From NCBI GenBank assembly GCA_002385815.1, contig DGEE01000122.1, positions 7,873 through 15,878 on the forward strand: 8,006 nucleotides of DNA. Direction: 5' to 3'. Origin of the DNA: Hungateiclostridiaceae bacterium UBA3934. Lineage in GTDB: Bacteria > Bacillota > Clostridia > Acetivibrionales > DTU013. Positions 1 to 6,116 of the stretch are shown in pieces; the stretch's first letter is position 1; the number at the start of each line of letters is the position of its first letter. The position numbers and the translations under genes were made by a program. The notes below the pieces were generated by a model, which saw nothing but the letters and a program-made list of their open reading frames with translations, ran no database searches and was not told where the DNA came from.

Positions 1-935
1 GTCTTCAGTACTGATGAAAGGAACATGCTGATGGCTATAACAGCCAGCAGATACGTCAGCAGTGCCAGATAAGACAATATGCCATTGAATAGCACAATGT
101 CGAAAAACACTTTCAGGATGATGCTGAACATCATGATCTGCAGGATACCGGCAGCCAGCAGTGCCAGGATGCTGCCTCCAAAGGACACTGCAACTGCGCC
201 GTGTCCGGCTCCCAGCCTTTTTATCGTGCCATTGGTCCTTTCTTCCACAAGCCAGCCGCTTCCAAACAGCATGAAGAACATTATGAATGCTGTTATCAGC
301 CCGGCAGATGAAGCAGTCGCTGCCGGCATCGAAACCCTGTCCACAGGTTCGGCGGCAGTCCCCCTGAGCTCTCTGTAGTCTATGGTCATCAGCGGCTCCG
401 GTTCCCAGAATGAGTCCGCATATGCCTCTACTTCATCTCTGAAGTCGCTTCCCATATCCATCCCCAGCTCGCTGTACTTGCTTATCACATCGTTGGCGGC
501 CATGCTGTTCATTATTATCCTGATTGCTTCGCCTGCCACTACTTCTCTGGTGAAATCCGCCGAATATGATGACGGAGAACTGTACATTTCTATCAGACCA
601 TCGCTCTCTCCCCGCTCTATGGATCCCGCGAAGCCGGGCTTTATGATAAAGATCTGTTCTACCTGGCTGTTCTCCAGCATCTTCTCTGCTTTTTCCCTGT
701 CTGTGATAACAAGATCGATACCTTCCTTGCCTGTCAGCCTGTCCATCAGCAATGATGAACTGATGCTCCGGTCTTCATCCACCATGGCGACAGGTATAGT
801 GTTCAGCTTCTCATATCTGAGCGCATATCCTGCAGAGACGGTTATCAGCAGAGGTATAATTATCATCGCTGCAAAGAACAGCTTGTCTGCCAGCATCATT
901 TTTAACTTGTAAAACGCAACTGACAATAGTCTTAT
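1..935 (-). CDS. ABC-2 type transporter permease, second of the pair (C-terminus cut by window edge)
   Basis: Integral membrane subunit of an ABC exporter, encoded last of the visible operon genes. I translated the frame from 935 to the left edge: 311 codons with no stop, so the C-terminus lies outside the window. Layout: a short cytoplasmic start (RLLSVAFYKLK), one hydrophobic helix at about residues 20-39 ending in GYALRYEK, a soluble extracytoplasmic domain of about 170 residues, then hydrophobic stretches at about 212-232, 253-275 and 283-310. The loop WLVEERTNGTIKRLGA after the second helix is the short amphipathic link typical of the ABC-2 family. Start choice is unusual. The AAGGAGG site overlaps the end of the upstream permease gene and sits 8 bases before an ATA codon at 935. 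TTG at 926 is 17 bases away, and ATG at 899 has no ribosome site and would remove the conserved-looking N-terminus. I therefore chose 935. Substrate unknown. Family call is firm; the exact start is not. Confidence 0.88.
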   Translation of the reverse strand, partial: MRLLSVAFYKLKMMLADKLFFAAMIIIPLLITVSAGYALRYEKLNTIPVAMVDEDRSISSSLLMDRLTGKEGIDLVITDREKAEKMLENSQVEQIFIIKPGFAGSIERGESDGLIEMYSSPSSYSADFTREVVAGEAIRIIMNSMAANDVISKYSELGMDMGSDFRDEVEAYADSFWEPEPLMTIDYRELRGTAAEPVDRVSMPAATASSAGLITAFIMFFMLFGSGWLVEERTNGTIKRLGAGHGAVAVSFGGSILALLAAGILQIMMFSIILKVFFDIVLFNGILSYLALLTYLLAVIAISMFLSSVLK

Positions 936-940
936 TTTGC

Positions 941-2149
941 TTACCTCCTTCTGGCAAACCGTATCATAAAAGCAGATACAGCGAACAGGATCAGGGCCAT
1001 CAGTGCAAGCACCATGGCATGTGTGCCGGTATCTGTAACACTGCTGCCAGAAAACAGTACCATGAAGCCCTCCATCGCCCATCTGTTTATCGTAAGCACA
1101 CTGATCCGGCGGATGCTCTCAGGCATAGATGTCAGCGGATATATGCTCCCGCCCAGTACGGCCATCAGCAGTATCCCGAGGTTCCCGATGATGTCGGCCG
1201 AAGCCGGGGTCGGCGAGATCGAGGCAGTAAACACGGACCAGGCACTGACTGCAAGGATGATAGCCCCAAACAGTATAAGCACATCCCTGACCGGCGCCCC
1301 CCAGTAGTTGTTGAAAAGTCTTGATGTCATCAGTATTATGACGCCAAACTGGATCACCAGCAGCATGATGGAAACCAGCAGCTTTGACAGGACCACCTTC
1401 CACATCCTCACCGGTGTCGCAGCAAGCCGTGCTGTGATACCGCCGGCCCTTTCCGATACGAGCATCTTCATGCCGGGCATTCCGGCAAACATCATGAAGA
1501 CCACTATGAGAGCAGCCGTGAAGTATTCAGCCGGTGTGACACTTGACCCGTTTTCCGCTTCCACGGATTCGAATACGGCTGTTCTCGCCAGTGCTGTAAG
1601 CATATAGTCCATAACGGCTTCATTGAATCTGGCATCCAGCTCACTGTCCGACAAACCGGCCTTATTGTCATAATGCCAAATGGTATTTATGGCGCCCTGT
1701 GCCGCCGTCACGAGGTTGGCGGCGCTCTGCGCCGTATTTTTCACTATATATGCCTGGAGAGGCATTGCACCATTCCCCACCACAGTGACCGGTCTGTTCT
1801 CGCCAATGGCCACACTGTTGGTGAAATCCTCCGGGATGATGATCACTCCGCCGACTTCCTTGTCGGCCAGATATCGTAGCGCATCCTCCTCGTCCATCAC
1901 TATCACATGGCTGAATATACCGATATCCTCAATCTGATGGATCAGCATCCTGGTCTGCGTCGTGTTCTCTTTGTCCACAAGGGCTATGGGGAACGGCTCT
2001 ATGAAGCTGCTCTTTTCCAGATACGGCGACAGCGCATATGTGAAAAAGGATATAAAAAGCAGAGGAGCGGCCAGCAGCAAAACACATGCCTTCCAGTCCC
2101 TGAGAATCAGTCTTATGTCATTTTTGAGCAGCGCCGCAAAAGAAACCAT
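941..2149 (-). CDS. ABC-2 type transporter permease, first of the pair
   Basis: A 402-residue membrane subunit of an ABC exporter with the ABC-2 permease layout. A first helix lies at about residues 22-40 (CVLLLAAPLLFISFF). An extracytoplasmic domain of about 165 residues follows, and then a C-terminal bundle of about five helices near 211-231, 253-275, 288-309, 321-337 and 378-398. The link KMLVSERAGGITARLAATPV between helices 2 and 3 contains the E-R-x-x-G-I/T pattern of this family and probably contacts the ATPase. It resembles the following permease in layout but not closely in sequence, so the two likely form a heterodimer. I chose ATG 2149. A TTG at 2188 would overlap the upstream stop and add 13 residues, but has no ribosome site. 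ATG 2149 also has only a distant G-run (2163-2167), so translational coupling to the upstream gene is plausible. Substrate cannot be read from the sequence. Confidence 0.9.
   Translation of the reverse strand: MVSFAALLKNDIRLILRDWKACVLLLAAPLLFISFFTYALSPYLEKSSFIEPFPIALVDKENTTQTRMLIHQIEDIGIFSHVIVMDEEDALRYLADKEVGGVIIIPEDFTNSVAIGENRPVTVVGNGAMPLQAYIVKNTAQSAANLVTAAQGAINTIWHYDNKAGLSDSELDARFNEAVMDYMLTALARTAVFESVEAENGSSVTPAEYFTAALIVVFMMFAGMPGMKMLVSERAGGITARLAATPVRMWKVVLSKLLVSIMLLVIQFGVIILMTSRLFNNYWGAPVRDVLILFGAIILAVSAWSVFTASISPTPASADIIGNLGILLMAVLGGSIYPLTSMPESIRRISVLTINRWAMEGFMVLFSGSSVTDTGTHAMVLALMALILFAVSAFMIRFARRR
944..950 (-). promoter_or_regulatory. Ribosome binding site of the last permease, embedded in the upstream stop region
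   Basis: AAGGAGG on the minus strand is a near-perfect Shine-Dalgarno sequence. It also encodes the final arginines of the upstream permease and is directly followed by that gene's TAA stop. Its spacing to ATA at 935 is 8 bases, but 17 to TTG at 926 and 44 to ATG at 899. It is the main reason for proposing an AUA start. Translation of the two permeases is probably coupled. Confidence 0.75.
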
Positions 2150-2181
2150 ACTGTTTATCCGACCCCCGCCATGACAGTATT

Positions 2182-3906
2182 TTACCAACCCAACAGCGCA
2201 TCGAATATATATTTGTTGTTCAGATAAAATGACCCGAAGGATGCCATGATATCCTTCTCAAGCTTGTCAAGATCCTCACCCGAAGCTGTGTACAGATCCA
2301 TCACCGCAGATTCATCAGGATCCGGCAGCGAGAAGTCCTCTATGCCGAAGCTGTCCTCAACCGCTATGCTCATTGTGGCGGAAAAACCGCTGATCCCCAG
2401 GAAAGGGAGATCCGCATCCAATGTTATCTCAGTGGTTCTGTTGGACTTGTTCAGTTTCCTGTTGCTCCAGGATGCATTGTCGATGACTGCGATTATATTC
2501 CCTTCACCAACATCTCCGGATATGTCTGCCTCCAGCTTGATGTTGCTGAGACGCTTCAGCGTCTTCTCATCTGTCCTGTCGGAAATATCGATGCCAATAT
2601 CAATCTCCGATCTTTCACTGCCCTCTGTGATCGCATAGTCGATATCTATACGGCCTTCCTTTTGAGAACTTTTTGATTCTTCGGCAGCCGACCTTATGGA
2701 CAACTCGGTGGTCCTTCTGATTTCTTCTGCACTGCCCGGGTCATACTCCCTGAAGGCGATCCCGACATGCTTATATCCTGCGGTGCCGTTGCCCATAGCT
2801 ATGTCAGTCCTGAACGATGCGCCGCCTTCAGTGTTGAGGAAATCCAGGCTGACTTCTCTGTAAACGATATTTCCGCTCTTGTCCAGCAGCACACTCATTT
2901 TTATCCCGTCACGCAGGCGATATGATGCCGCAGCCTTCAGCAGATTTCCCCTGAACTCCTCCATATCCCCGCCGGTATTGAGCTTTTTCAGTATCTCCCG
3001 CTCATAATCGCTCAGCACCATAGCTCCGGTTTCGTCCATGAAGCCGAACAGCCGGAACAATCCCGCATCATCCAGCAATCCTGAAATACTGGCAAAATTG
3101 CCGTAAGTATAAAGCAGCAATCCATCATCATTGGCTATGGCTGTCAACAGTTCCCTGAGCAGCGATGTCGCATTTTCCTCATCGAGCCTGACCAGTACTT
3201 CTCTGCCCCCTGCCATTCCTCCGCCGAAGTTGATGGTTTTCTGGCCATTATCGGCGACTGCCCCGCCCTGGAGATATCCTGAGTATATATCGGCCAGCTT
3301 TTCGGCAGAGTTCCTGAAAGTGCTGAGCTCAAAAGAAAGATTTGCTGCCAGCTCTCTGCCGCTGATCAGCTTCAGTGGTTTGACAGGTATTGAAAACTTG
3401 TCGTAAAGCCCTTCAAGGTCATCACGCTTTACACTGAAATATCTGTCCGGCAAAAAATCCGGGACCGACAGCCATATGGTCTGCGGGTCTGAGAATAATC
3501 GGGCGTTGAGGAAAGGTGCTCTTTCGAGAAGCAGATCCGCTTCCGTGATCGAAATCCCTTTTACCGGGTGGGTTTTGGTCTTGACTATGAGTTTGGATTT
3601 GTCCAATATCCCGGTTACAGCACCTGAATCATCAAACCCGAAGGATTCCAGACCTCCTGCGATTTTCAGCGACAGCTCGGTCCTGGTACTGTATGCCTCT
3701 TCCATGTACGGTTTGTATTTCTCTTTAAGAGAAGCATATTGCTTCCCAATATTGTCAGCCATTTCCCCGAACAGCTTCTTTTCTGCATCCAAATACAGTT
3801 CCTCCGTGCTTTTTCGCGTCAGCACCGACCATGCAGTGTATACAACTGCAGCAATGATTATTGCTACTGTTATGATAAGGATCAGCTTTTTCGTACGGCT
3901 ACTCAC
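2182..3906 (-). CDS. Membrane-anchored extracytoplasmic protein of unknown function in ABC exporter operon (possibly DUF6583 family)
   Basis: A 574-residue protein with one N-terminal membrane anchor at residues 8-29, preceded by basic RTKK. There is no lipobox cysteine, and in fact I see no cysteine at all. After the anchor comes a charged, probably helical stretch (STEELYLDAEKKLFGEM, KQYASLKEKYKPYMEE). The long remainder is rich in alternating beta-strand-like segments (EITLDADLPFLGISGFSATMS, RIDIDYAITEG, KLEADISGDVG). The orientation (basic residues before the anchor) puts the bulk outside the cytoplasm. The N-terminal pattern (ELYLxAE...K...LKEKYKPYxE) reminds me of proteins annotated DUF6583 in Firmicutes, but this is from memory and unverified. 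Its place between the ATPase and the permeases suggests an accessory, substrate-binding or sensing role in the exporter. Start choice: AGGAG (3915-3919) is 8 bases from GTG 3906, but only 2 from ATG 3912 and overlapping GTG 3915. The longer starts would add two or three residues. Confidence 0.75.
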   Translation of the reverse strand: MSSRTKKLILIITVAIIIAAVVYTAWSVLTRKSTEELYLDAEKKLFGEMADNIGKQYASLKEKYKPYMEEAYSTRTELSLKIAGGLESFGFDDSGAVTGILDKSKLIVKTKTHPVKGISITEADLLLERAPFLNARLFSDPQTIWLSVPDFLPDRYFSVKRDDLEGLYDKFSIPVKPLKLISGRELAANLSFELSTFRNSAEKLADIYSGYLQGGAVADNGQKTINFGGGMAGGREVLVRLDEENATSLLRELLTAIANDDGLLLYTYGNFASISGLLDDAGLFRLFGFMDETGAMVLSDYEREILKKLNTGGDMEEFRGNLLKAAASYRLRDGIKMSVLLDKSGNIVYREVSLDFLNTEGGASFRTDIAMGNGTAGYKHVGIAFREYDPGSAEEIRRTTELSIRSAAEESKSSQKEGRIDIDYAITEGSERSEIDIGIDISDRTDEKTLKRLSNIKLEADISGDVGEGNIIAVIDNASWSNRKLNKSNRTTEITLDADLPFLGISGFSATMSIAVEDSFGIEDFSLPDPDESAVMDLYTASGEDLDKLEKDIMASFGSFYLNNKYIFDALLGW

Positions 3907-3914
3907 AGACATCA

Positions 3915-3919
3915 CTCCT
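3915..3919 (-). promoter_or_regulatory. Ribosome binding site deciding a GTG start
   Basis: AGGAG on the minus strand lies just after the ATPase stop codon (3924-3926). GTG at 3906 is 8 bases downstream, the optimal distance. The ATG at 3912 is only 2 bases away. This favours the GTG start, although ATG would normally be preferred by codon identity alone. Confidence 0.55.
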
Positions 3920-3923
3920 ATAC

Positions 3924-4661
3924 TTATCCTGCATTCTCACCTGACAGCTTCAACAGCACCGTCTCCAAATCATCTGCCCCATTGGCCCGTTTCAGTTCAT
4001 CCGCCGGCCCCGTCGCGAGGATCCTGCCTTTGTCCATGATCGCTATCCTGTCGCAGATCGTTTCCAGTTCATCGACATAGTGGCTGGTGAATATTATGGT
4101 CCTGCCCTCTTTTTTCAGTGCCGACAGTGCATCCAGTATAAAGCCGCGGGACTGGATATCGACACCGACCGTCGGCTCATCCATCAGCAGGATCCTTGGA
4201 TGGTGCATCAATGATACTGCAATATTCAGCCTTCTCTTCATGCCTCCCGAGTACCGGGATACCCTGTCCTTTATCCTGTCTTCAAGTCTGACGATCCCGA
4301 CGGCCTCCCTGATCCTCTCCTTTTTGAGCTTTCCCCGGAGCCCATATATACCGGCCCAGAAATCCAGATTATCCCTGCCGGAAAGCATCGGATACAAAGC
4401 TATATCCTGCGGCACATAACCTATCTCGCCCTTCACTTTCTCAGGCTGCTCACGGACGCTGTATCCGTTCACTATGATGTCCCCGGCTGTCGGTCTCAGA
4501 ATTGTGGCCAGTATAGACAGGAATGTGGATTTGCCTGCCCCATTGGGGCCGAACAGGCCAAAAATCTCGCCCCTTTCGATATTGAAGGACAGGTCCTGCA
4601 GTGCCGTTGTCCTGCCGTATTTTTTTGTAAGTTCTCTTACCTCAACAGCAATATTTCCCAT
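3924..4661 (-). CDS. ABC transporter ATP-binding protein (exporter, ABC-2 associated)
   Basis: A 245-residue cytoplasmic ATPase that powers the two permeases encoded downstream. All nucleotide-binding motifs are intact: Walker A GPNGAGKST at 38-46, Q-loop glutamine 85 in YVPQD, signature YSGGMKRR from 137, Walker B ILLMDEP at 157-163 with catalytic Glu162, D-loop VGVD, and switch His194 in FTSH. The YSGGM signature and the sequence after it (LNIAVSLMHHPRILLMDEP) fit the CcmA/drug-exporter-like group of ATPases that pair with ABC-2 permeases. It is one domain with no C-terminal extension, and should dimerise. It is first in the operon, followed after 17 bases by the anchored protein. Start: ATG 4661 has GAGGAAG 8 bases upstream. 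A GTG at 4667 would leave only 2 bases and was rejected. Function as ABC ATPase is certain; whether it exports a drug, peptide, lipid or other compound is open. Confidence 0.95.
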   Translation of the reverse strand: MGNIAVEVRELTKKYGRTTALQDLSFNIERGEIFGLFGPNGAGKSTFLSILATILRPTAGDIIVNGYSVREQPEKVKGEIGYVPQDIALYPMLSGRDNLDFWAGIYGLRGKLKKERIREAVGIVRLEDRIKDRVSRYSGGMKRRLNIAVSLMHHPRILLMDEPTVGVDIQSRGFILDALSALKKEGRTIIFTSHYVDELETICDRIAIMDKGRILATGPADELKRANGADDLETVLLKLSGENAG

Positions 4662-4701
4662 ATCCACATCTTCCTCAGCTTCCCTGTCCGCCTGACCCCT
4701 G

Positions 4702-4716
4702 CCGGCTTTCTGCCGG
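4702..4716. repeat. Short inverted/direct repeat in the exporter operon leader
   Basis: CCGGC (4702-4706), a TTTCT loop, and GCCGG (4712-4716) can form a five-base-pair hairpin. Read differently, the heptamer CTGCCGG occurs twice as a direct repeat (4699-4705 and 4710-4716). It lies 40 to 55 bases upstream of the ATPase start, within the presumed leader. No T-tract follows on the minus strand, so it is not a simple terminator. A 13-base match (4699-4711) recurs at 7903-7915. Confidence 0.4.
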
Positions 4717-4780
4717 TATGCGGAGCATCATGCGGTCGACGATTTGGTTACGCATCTTTACAACTGCATGTACAAGCACT

Positions 4781-4809
4781 ATTTTACCATATCAGACCTG
4801 TTCTGAATA
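4781..4809 (-). promoter_or_regulatory. Putative promoter of the exporter operon
   Basis: On the minus strand TATTCA (4809-4804), a 17-base gap, then TAAAAT (4786-4781) preceded by TGG, an extended -10 feature (TGn). The -35 matches the consensus at only three positions. It would start a leader of about 110 bases before the ATPase. It lies back to back with the manA promoter; the two proposed -35 boxes are six bases apart. Confidence 0.4.
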
Positions 4810-4815
4810 TCTGCA

Positions 4816-4844
4816 TTGAAACGAAATGTATGATAATATATACC
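4816..4844 (+). promoter_or_regulatory. Putative promoter of manA
   Basis: TTGAAA (4816-4821) resembles a -35 box and is followed after 17 bases by TATACC (4839-4844). An alternative -10 is TAATAT (4834-4839) with an upstream TGA, forming an extended -10 but with a poor -35. Either gives a leader of roughly 40 to 50 bases. The region is strongly AT-rich, in contrast to the surroundings. Confidence 0.4.
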
Positions 4845-4862
4845 TGTCTATGGTTATATATT

Positions 4863-4876
4863 ACCAGAGAACTGGT
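4863..4876 (+). repeat. Small inverted repeat in the manA 5' leader
   Basis: ACCAG (4863-4867), loop AGAA, CTGGT (4872-4876) ends four bases before the GGAGG ribosome site. The upstream TGGT at 4851-4854 could instead pair with the same ACCA. It could be an operator half-site pair or a weak RNA hairpin; the stem is short and may be chance. Confidence 0.25.
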
Positions 4877-4879
4877 TTT

Positions 4880-4884
4880 GGAGG
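4880..4884 (+). promoter_or_regulatory. Ribosome binding site fixing the manA start
   Basis: GGAGG is followed by an 8-base spacer to ATG 4893. The frame is open further upstream to an ATG at 4830, but that start would place translation inside the proposed promoter and add 21 residues absent from the family core. The site therefore supports the shorter protein. Confidence 0.8.
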
Positions 4885-4892
4885 CAAAATTT

Positions 4893-5975
4893 ATGTACCC
4901 GCTTAAATTCAAGCCATTATATAAAGATTATGTGTGGGGCGGCAGAAACCTGGCATCGCTGGGCAAGCCTCTGCCTGCAGAGGGCAATGTGGCTGAGAGC
5001 TGGGAAATAGCATGCCATAAAAATGGCTCCAGCATCGTGGCAAACGGGAAATATGCAGGGACTCCTCTGCCTGAACTGGTAAAAACACTGGGCAGGAGGC
5101 TGATAGGTGAGGCATTGCCACAGCAGGATATCGATAAGTTCCCACTGCTGATAAAACTCATAGATGCGCAGGAAAACCTGTCAGTCCAGGTCCATCCTGA
5201 TGACGAATATGCATTTGCAAACGAGAACGGTGAATATGGCAAGACTGAAATGTGGTACATAATCAGCGCAAAACCCGGTGCAAAGCTTGTGTATGATGTC
5301 ATGCCGGGCACCTCCCGCGAAAGCTTCGCAGAAGCTGTGGCAGCAAATGATGTGGAGCGCTGTCTCAATACCATGGAGGTGTCTGCCGGCGATGTCATCT
5401 ACATACCTGCGGGCATGGTCCATGCCATAGGCAAAGGGATCATCATTGCGGAAATCCAGCAAAACTCGGATACGACTTACAGGGTATACGACTACGGCAG
5501 AGTCGGAAGGGAACTGCATATAGAGAAGGCCCTCGATGTCATAGATTTTGGTTCGGCAGGCAGCGGCAAAAAGTGCTCCGGCATAACACTTCCGCTTTCC
5601 TCCGGCGGAAAGCGCAAGATAGTAGTGGCCAACCGCTACTTCTGCACAGAGATATACGATATCGGCGGTTCGGCCGATGAAATTGCCAACGGCAGCAGAT
5701 TCCACACTTATGTGTTTGTATCGGGAACAGGCACCATTGTATGGGAAGGCGGCCGGCTGCCCGTCAGGGCAGGCGAATCCGTGCTGATCCCCGCCGCCAT
5801 GGGCAAATACACTCTTGAAGGCAACCTGACAGCGTTGAAGACTTTCAAGCCGGATCTTGAGAAGGATGTTATACACCCGCTGAAAGAAGCGGGATTTGAG
5901 GAAGATCTGGTTTTCTCTGAAATAGCAGGCCTCAGGGAAGCCCTGCAGTACGGGTCGAAAGAGTCTGCCTTGTGA
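4893..5975 (+). CDS. manA: Mannose-6-phosphate isomerase, type I
   Basis: Cytoplasmic metal-dependent enzyme that interconverts mannose 6-phosphate and fructose 6-phosphate. It links mannose use to glycolysis and supplies mannose 6-phosphate for GDP-mannose. The 360-residue cupin protein begins MYPLKFKPLYKDYVWGG, a typical N-terminus of this family. Expected metal ligands are visible: Gln99 and His101 in VQVHPDDEYA, Glu119 in GKTEMWYI, and His177 in IPAGMVHAIGKG. The signature IQQNSDTTYRVYDYGR (188-203) includes the likely catalytic Arg197. A second cupin-like C-terminal part follows (RAGESVLIPAAMGKYTLEG). It is somewhat longer than the roughly 315-residue Bacillus-type enzymes and shorter than the 391-residue E. 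coli enzyme. It is transcribed alone, divergently from the exporter operon and convergently with the GGGtGRT gene. No sugar transporter or mannose-pathway gene is nearby, so the context does not say whether it serves catabolism or glycan synthesis. Confidence 0.96.
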   Translation: MYPLKFKPLYKDYVWGGRNLASLGKPLPAEGNVAESWEIACHKNGSSIVANGKYAGTPLPELVKTLGRRLIGEALPQQDIDKFPLLIKLIDAQENLSVQVHPDDEYAFANENGEYGKTEMWYIISAKPGAKLVYDVMPGTSRESFAEAVAANDVERCLNTMEVSAGDVIYIPAGMVHAIGKGIIIAEIQQNSDTTYRVYDYGRVGRELHIEKALDVIDFGSAGSGKKCSGITLPLSSGGKRKIVVANRYFCTEIYDIGGSADEIANGSRFHTYVFVSGTGTIVWEGGRLPVRAGESVLIPAAMGKYTLEGNLTALKTFKPDLEKDVIHPLKEAGFEEDLVFSEIAGLREALQYGSKESAL

Positions 5976-5982
5976 AAGGCAG
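5965..5982 (+). repeat. Hairpin spanning the manA stop codon
   Basis: CTGCCTT (5965-5971), loop GTGA, AAGGCAG (5976-5982) is a perfect seven-base-pair stem. The TGA stop (5973-5975) sits in its loop. No T-run follows, so it is not an intrinsic terminator alone; it may protect the 3' end or be chance. Confidence 0.4.
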
Positions 5983-6031
5983 GACCGGATTCGTCAAAGC
6001 CCGGCCTGGCAAAGGATCGGCCCCGCTTTAT

Positions 6032-6043
6032 TTCCCCGGGGAA
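6032..6043. repeat. Perfect palindrome TTCCCCGGGGAA
   Basis: A 12-base perfect palindrome, flanked by TTTAT on the left and TAATAAA on the right so that the dyad extends imperfectly. It lies between manA and the bidirectional terminator. It could be a protein-binding site or part of the termination region. Confidence 0.4.
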
Positions 6044-6051
6044 TAATAAAA

Positions 6052-6079
6052 AGCCGCCCTGTACTTTTACAGGACGGCT
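6052..6079. terminator. Bidirectional intrinsic terminator between converging genes
   Basis: AGCCGCCCTGTA (6052-6063), loop CTTT, TACAGGACGGCT (6068-6079): a 12-base stem with one C/A mismatch on the plus strand, which becomes a G-U wobble on the minus strand. TTTT follows at 6081-6084 on the plus strand. TTTTT, TATTATT follows on the minus strand. It should stop both manA and the GGGtGRT transcript, and is probably stronger in the minus direction. Confidence 0.9.
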
Positions 6080-6095
6080 CTTTTACTATGCTGTT

Positions 6096-6109
6096 CAGTC
6101 TTCCGACTG
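6096..6109 (-). repeat. Small hairpin with GGAA tetraloop after the GGGtGRT gene
   Basis: On the minus strand CAGTC, loop GGAA (a GNRA-type tetraloop), GACTG. It begins seven bases after the GGGtGRT stop codon and precedes the main terminator. Stem is only five pairs; it may stabilise the 3' end of the transcript. Confidence 0.35.
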
Positions 6110-6116
6110 TCGGCAA

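Noticed and set aside
382..912. Plus-strand open frame of 176 codons at the left end
   Set aside because: It is the shadow of the truncated permease, whose minus-strand translation has membrane helices and a family-like coupling loop.
2150..2188. TTG start at 2188 for the first permease, overlapping the upstream stop
   Set aside because: There is no ribosome site before it, and the added residues (VKYCHGGGRINS) do not look like a permease N-terminus. Coupled initiation there cannot be fully excluded.
3476..4039. Plus-strand open frame of 187 codons across the anchored protein and ATPase genes
   Set aside because: It is antisense to two genes with clear motifs. The serine- and proline-rich composition is what reverse-strand reading of such genes gives.
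4699..4740. CRISPR-like or tandem repeat array from CTGCCGG and ATGCGG duplications
   Set aside because: There are only two copies of each unit, of six or seven bases, with unequal spacing. This does not make an array.
4830..4892. Longer manA start at ATG 4830
   Set aside because: The 21 extra residues are not family-like, the ATG lies in the proposed promoter, and a perfect GGAGG site serves ATG 4893.
5181..5876. Minus-strand open frame of 231 codons opposite manA
   Set aside because: It lies wholly antisense to a well-supported enzyme gene. Its translation shows no recognisable motif, and there is no matching ribosome site or operon context.
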